A stretch of 64,000 bases of DNA from Chromobotia macracanthus (Eukaryota; Chordata; Actinopteri; Cypriniformes; Botiidae). Positions 58,481 to 64,000 of this stretch are shown here, in pieces. The notes below the pieces were generated by a model. That model had not been told where the DNA came from. It ran no database searches and saw nothing but the letters and a program-made list of their open reading frames with translations. A program made the position numbers and the translations under genes. The DNA is taken from positions 417,001 through 481,000 of the forward strand of contig JAZGTH010000007.1 of NCBI GenBank assembly GCA_036877525.1, given 5' to 3'. Position 1 is the stretch's first letter, and each line of letters begins with the position of its first letter.

Positions 58481-59206
58481 GCTAAACTTCTGATATCAGA
58501 TTTTTAAGAACAAGACACGAGGTGGGGGGCAGCCAGTCAAACTGACCTCGTGAGGCATTTACAGCAGGTATATCAGGGCAATGTTGCGCACTGTGACATA
58601 ACTATTGCCAGTACACACCCATGAATACTGGAGTGCTCTCATTACTCGAGCACTTGGCACATGGGTGGAATGTGCCAGCCTTCCGATCTCCAGTAGGATC
58701 GCTCCCAGCCCTCCCTCTGTGGGGAGCAAAGTCTGACATTTGCAGCAGTACAAGTGTAAAAACGACTACTCCATTCTGACTTTCCAAAACGCCACCTGAT
58801 GACTCACAGCTGCCACTGAAACCCTGAGCTACAGCAAAGCCTGACCTAGAAAATCAAAGTGCCGTCACACCCGAGTTAAAGCCATGATTTCAGGGTTGAT
58901 TTCAGACTCCATTCCCTTTACAACAGCACAACAAAAAAACAAGATGGTTTTGATGAGCCGAGACTTTTCTTGTAAACACCACGCTGCTAGAATTCCTGCT
59001 CAGACCAGCAAGAAATTCTATGCTGGTTTAGACTGGTTTGGTATTGGACTAGTTTACTGGAACAGTAAAGCCAAGAACATGCTTTTCAGTGGGCATCTGT
59101 GTGTTACACTACACTGGCATGCTAAGCTTGGGTATTCCACAAAGAGCACATTGGTTAATATCAATAATGTTCAAAACAAACGTTTTGCAACACTACAAAA
59201 ATAAAC

Positions 59207-59472
59207 TTTAAAGGGAGAGTTCACCAAAAAGTAAAAATTCATCCATCATTTACTCACCCTCATGCCATTATATTTTTCTTCTGTGGAACACAAAAAAGAT
59301 ATTTTGAGAAATGTCTTACTGAGTTTGTGTCACTGTTGTTTGGTTACCAACATACTTCAAAATATCTTCTTTTGTGTTCCTCAGAAGCAAAAAAGTCATA
59401 CAGGTTTGGAATGACATGAGGCCGAGTAAATGACAGAAGAATTTCTATTTTTGGGTGAACTCTCCTATTAAA
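59207..59472. repeat. Foldback MITE, complete
   Basis: Left end TTAAAGGGAGAGTTCACC pairs with right end GGGTGAACTCTCCTATTAAA. Arms AAGATATTTTGAGAAATG and CTTCAAAATATCTTC pair further in. About 265 bp, non-coding. It is the reference copy for the fragments at 3531 and probably 26568. Confidence 0.85.
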
Positions 59473-59671
59473 CCAAACTTGGGTGGGCATGAGAACTCAC
59501 CTGCTGTGAGCTAGATTAGAGGGAGTGGTAGGTTTTGTATAGTTTTAGAACACAAAGAGATGGAGGATGCATGAGTATGTTGGTGGGCATGGGCTCTGTT
59601 GCCGCACCCCTCCGTGAGCGCAGGGGTCAATGTGTGAGCGGCACATTCTTTTGGCTGTATAAGGCATCAGT

Positions 59672-59673
<2 letters not shown>

Positions 59674-59723
<50 letters not shown>
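59674..59723. repeat. (CA)n microsatellite
   Basis: About 25 copies of the CA dinucleotide. Confidence 0.97.
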
Positions 59724-59726
<3 letters not shown>

Positions 59727-61212
59727 CCTTCAGCTTCACTTCCTGTCAGAGCTTCACATGGCAGCAGGTATCCTTGAGATCAAATGTTTGAGCCACTATT
59801 GTTTGCAGTAGTTTCTGGAAGGTGTGTGTATAGCTGGCAGTAAAAATAATTAGGTTAGTGTGTGAGTTGACTATAATTTCTGGTTATCTGCAGTACTCTA
59901 GTTGTGTTTTAGTTAATGGTGTGCTGTAGATCCAAAATATAAACATCTACATAGATTAATCATCTTCAAAGTTTCCTACCTTTACAGCCATTAAAAAATA
60001 TAGCTGTATTATGAAATAAACACAAATTTATTTTCAACAATGAAAAAGTCAGAAGAAAGTCAGAACATCATCAAGGACGACAGCTAGGAACAGAGCTGAA
60101 TCTGACTGGCTAATGACTAATGACAGCCCACACTTCCTTACCACCCATCCTCTGACAAATATATCCAGACATGAACAAACGCTCTGCTCTGTACTGCAGT
60201 AACAGCTGGTGAAACAGACACAAAGGTGAATCTAAACACCGGTAATTCCTCCCACTGACTGGCCACTAGTGGGCCAACCAGCCAACCACAGCATGATTAC
60301 CTAAGAGCAGCCAGCCAATCAGAAGTGATACTCACACGCTCCATTCATAAAAAAGCAGCATTGTGTAGGGGACTGTCTATAAATTGTTCCTCTTTCTGTG
60401 TTCACTAGCCGTAGCCATAACAGAGTCTACAGTCATTGGTGGACACTCCAAAAAAAGGGAACATAACAACCGCCGTCTCAGGGGAACCCCAGAAATGTTC
60501 CCAGCCTTTAAAACCACATTGACAATTCTCAAATGAATGACACATTTTAACAAACTTAACTATTAAAATTAAGATGTTTTCTTTAGCAGCTAAATTATTC
60601 TTTCTAGTTGAGTTAAAAACATCAGTTGAATGTGACAGAGAGAAAATGAAAGCATATTTATTGAATGGCACAAAACGCACACACAGTCAACCTATATTAA
60701 ACTCTCACACTTGTGCTATAATTGTAGGCATTTGACAACCGTGTACCTTTTTGTCAATTTAAACCTCTGAAAACCTCACCTTATATATCAAGAAGCTGCA
60801 AACAATGTCTCTGTTTCAAGGCACGCCATATGATATCCATTAGCTGAGCTCTTTTCCAATTCTCATTGACTTACACAGTGTGGGTGAAAAGAGAATTTCC
60901 TGACTGCTGAGTGCCGTGTCTGCCGCGTCCCTGACTTCATCCATTCGAGAGCCGCAAACAGAAAGTCAGAGAGAAAACTGGCAGAGCTCTGTTGGAAAAC
61001 AAACCAGAACTCCACTCAGCTCGACAGCATTATTAGCCTTCTCCACACAAGTGCCGAGTGTTTTTCTTCTCTTTCCACTCACATTCTTTAGCTACTAATC
61101 AGTAACAGTCTTAAAGTGATGGAGACGTGGGAAGCATGTAGTGCTTCCCGGTGTGAGCAGAAACTGAATCATTTCAGTGATCAGTCACTGCATTTAAACT
61201 GCGCCGTCCCCT

Positions 61213-61217
<5 letters not shown>

Positions 61218-61268
<51 letters not shown>
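61218..61268. repeat. (CT)n microsatellite
   Basis: About 25 copies of the CT dinucleotide. Confidence 0.97.
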
Positions 61269-61273
<5 letters not shown>

Positions 61274-61634
61274 GGTCTAAACAGTCATACAGTTTTTATA
61301 GTGGCCGGTCAAAGGGGCTGAGCGATGTGCCGACAGCCTATCAGTGTTCAGGACGGTGTCCTATTTAAATGCTGCTGTGAATTAAGAGGTTATAGAGAGG
61401 ACACCCATTCAGAAAAAAAGGGTAGAGCAAATAGGAGGAAGAGAGAGAGAGACAGAAATGCCGACAGTCATGGTGAAAAATGCCGAGGCTGTTCCTCGGA
61501 TCTTTGGAAGCAGGAAACTCCCTGACTTATGAACTGTTCATGTCTGTCAACAAACATCTCTACTCTACTCTGTTAGTATTTGTGTTTAGATTTATACTGT
61601 TTCACGTCATTGTTGTATGTCTGTATTTATGTAG

Positions 61635-61735
61635 CACCGTGGTCCTGTGAGGCACGACATTTCGTTCCACTGTATGTCCCCACATATAGCGGAATGACAA
61701 TAAAGCTCAACCTGAACTTGAACTTGTACTCCATT
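61635..61735 (-). repeat. Dispersed retroelement tail, copy 2 (reverse orientation)
   Basis: On the minus strand it reads AAGTTCAAGTTCAGG then GAGCTTTATTGTCATTCCGC and later GTGCTACATAAAT, parallel to the copy at 35246-35470 on the plus strand. Confidence 0.6.
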
Positions 61736-63563
61736 CTATTATATTAAACAGCTGAACACTTCATTTTCTAAACAGATCCACAACTGTCCAACACACACCT
61801 GCTCTTCCTAACATTTGATCATTTTATATTTATTTATGAATAACTTTTATAACTTTCTGCTTGATATTATTACTTTTATTAGTATAGTACTTTTTGAAAA
61901 CATTTTGAAATATACAGAATGTATTTTTTTTATTTTTACAGACGCAGAACCCTTAAAAATCTTGTCAGTAAAGTAATTAAACTTTTAACTGCTAAAAAGG
62001 TCCCAAGAAAACTGATTCATACCAGTTAACTAATAAAAAGTGCAGCTGATAAAATCAACCTCTTATATTAGCAGTTAGCAGAGAAAAAGTATCACTCAAA
62101 ACTGCTAAAGATTAAGATTTTAAAAACTCGTATACTAATATCAGGTTATTTGAGCACAGATTAAAAGATCCAAACGCAGTGTTTGTAGCTTATGAAAACT
62201 GGATAAAAATGAAGCCATGCTATTGGTCTGTTTCCCATCCAATTAAAGTTCAGCATCTCAGGAGCAGAACAGCTCATTCATCTCATCTCAGAGAAAGTAC
62301 CTGAATTCTCATCAGCTGAGGGAAACAACACTGCACAACACTCTCATCTGTTTCAGAGCTTCACCTTTCCACTGAAATAAAAGACTGACAGAAAGAATGA
62401 GAGAGAAAGAGCTGGTCAAAACGACAACTTGCCCGTCTCTCTCCTCAGCTCTACAGAACCAAAGAACCACTGAAACATCGTTTAAAACACCATATTTTAG
62501 ATGCTAGTCACCAAAGAACAGTGAGTCACGTGTGTGCTGCGGCCCGCGCCGCACAAGCCCTGTGTTTTACCCCCGCTGTCTGAGTAATACAGCACAGCTC
62601 TGTGCTTCCCTTCTGCCCACCTTACAATAGACAAACAGCAGCCGGTCGATCGTCCATCAGCCCACAAGCTCTTCAATCACTGATTCTACAGGATCCTCAA
62701 ATGAGGCTCCGTCATGTCTAAAAGAGACTGCCGTGAATCTGCTGTGTGACTCAGAGCAACATTTCTTAGTCATGTTATTAAAATGAGGACAATTAAACCT
62801 ATGGATTCATGTACATCATGAAAATGGGTCTGACATCTCAACACTATCTGTAAAGACGCTGAAAAACTAAAATAAAAGCAACAAACATAATGATAGAATG
62901 TGTTGAGTGTTTTTAATACTCACAGCAGAGGGCAACAATCTGAGAGCACTTTAAAAATCTGTGATATCTAATTAAACAGAAATACAAATAAATATACAGA
63001 TGTACTGTCGTGACAGGAATTAAATAAGAAATATTTGATTATTAATAAGAAATATGTAATATTTCTGCACTACTTCTAGGTCACTAATCAAATGTACTTA
63101 TTTGTTATTTGTTAACTCCTTTGAATAAAATGCCAGATTTCTTTACCTTGATTTAAGAATTGTTTGATCCTGTGAGCTTTAACAATGTCGGGATATCATC
63201 AACAGGTCATCAACAGATTTGTCACAAATATCCATGCCAGTGTGAATGTGTGCTGTCACTAAAGCACAAGGGAATTCTGAAAGTCCTTTATCAATGTAAT
63301 TTTCACTATTATTGCTATACTAACATGATTTTAAAAGTGCATTTTCATTCAAAGTCTCAAGTCTTTAGATCCCACTGCAACTATCACTTTTTTGAATTTA
63401 TCTCTTCAACTAAAGAGATGAGAAAAATTGGTTTTAATTTAAGACAGAACTGCATAAAAGATCTGTGATCTGATCATTGTCAAGGTCAATAAAGTCGATA
63501 TAAATGAACTGCTCGTAGTCTACATACCTCATCTGATCTCCTAACAGTAATCTGTACGCAACA

Positions 63564-63569
<6 letters not shown>

Positions 63570-63598
<29 letters not shown>
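63570..63598. repeat. (GT)n microsatellite
   Basis: About 14 copies of the GT dinucleotide. Confidence 0.95.
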
Positions 63599-63600
<2 letters not shown>

Positions 63601-64000
63601 TGGTCGCAGTGCAGACAGTATGTTCTGACAGAAGAGAGGAGGTGATGCTGATTCACACATTCCACCGTGACAACGTGTCACTTGTTTTAACTTTTCTTTA
63701 AACGATGAAACTTGTTCTGGATCATTTTGTTGTTGGTGAGCTGAGATCTTCTAACTCACTGCAGTGTAACCACAGAGCAAGAGGAGACGATTGTTGTTGT
63801 TAACCATGTGCTTATCGCTCTCATCATCTGAGAGGAGGAATTTACAAACTACTTAAGAAATAATCTTAACTGCTACCTTTCATATTAGATACACAGAACT
63901 ACTCTAGGAAAATGCACAATTTGGCCTTGTGTAACTGTAACTTACATCAAACATTTTCTTAAACATCTACAAAAAAATTACAAATTGAAATTAAATTACA

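Larger units (their letters stand above)
59724..64000. other. Right-hand stretch without a recognised gene
   Basis: Besides the simple repeats and the retroelement tail listed separately, I find no coding exon, RNA gene or further complete transposon in this AT-rich DNA. Confidence 0.45.

Noticed and set aside
58559..58787. Minus-strand frames with CxxC-like cysteines
   Set aside because: Two short frames in different phases, no splice context and no family I recognise.
37012..64000. DIPK2B, the human gene next to KDM6A
   Set aside because: I looked for its characteristic conserved stretches on both strands and found none.

Overview
This is genomic DNA from a teleost fish, most likely a cyprinid. 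Short exons with GT-AG introns, long AT-rich introns, many microsatellites, a Tc1-type transposon, tRNA-derived SINEs and many short inverted-repeat elements of the kind common in carp and zebrafish genomes all point that way. Three genes can be built exon by exon. They correspond to a block found on human Xp11.3 (MAOA/MAOB, FUNDC1, KDM6A).

Layout. 1-5316 (minus strand): the first six coding exons of the single fish monoamine oxidase gene mao; the rest lies off the left edge. 5317-11700: intergenic DNA with a SINE beside the mao start and a 1 kb TGTCATC-type satellite. 11705-13106 (minus strand): complete five-exon fundc1 (mitophagy receptor, 154 residues). 13107-14656: head-to-head interval between fundc1 and kdm6a with CCAAT and E-box-like sites and a GC-rich minisatellite of about 20-bp units. 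14657-37011 (plus strand): complete 30-exon kdm6a/UTX (H3K27 demethylase, 1409 residues), every exon junction in phase, with a decayed Tc1/mariner element in intron 6. 37012 to about 38060: its 3' UTR. 39080-41622: a 2.5 kb minisatellite with a 32-bp unit. 42-64 kb: no recognised gene. It contains a CpG-rich promoter-like patch at 42.1 kb, a possible spliced transcript of unknown identity (42.1-48.2 kb), and many MITEs, SINEs and simple repeats.

The three genes share no pathway. MAO deaminates amines at the outer mitochondrial membrane, FUNDC1 recruits LC3 there, and KDM6A acts on chromatin. They are neighbours by conserved synteny. I saw no clear new biological system. The most useful leads are the unidentified 42-48 kb transcript candidate, the promoter minisatellite between fundc1 and kdm6a, the in-frame upstream ATG and SINE at the mao start, and the loss in fundc1 of the serine matching human Ser17.
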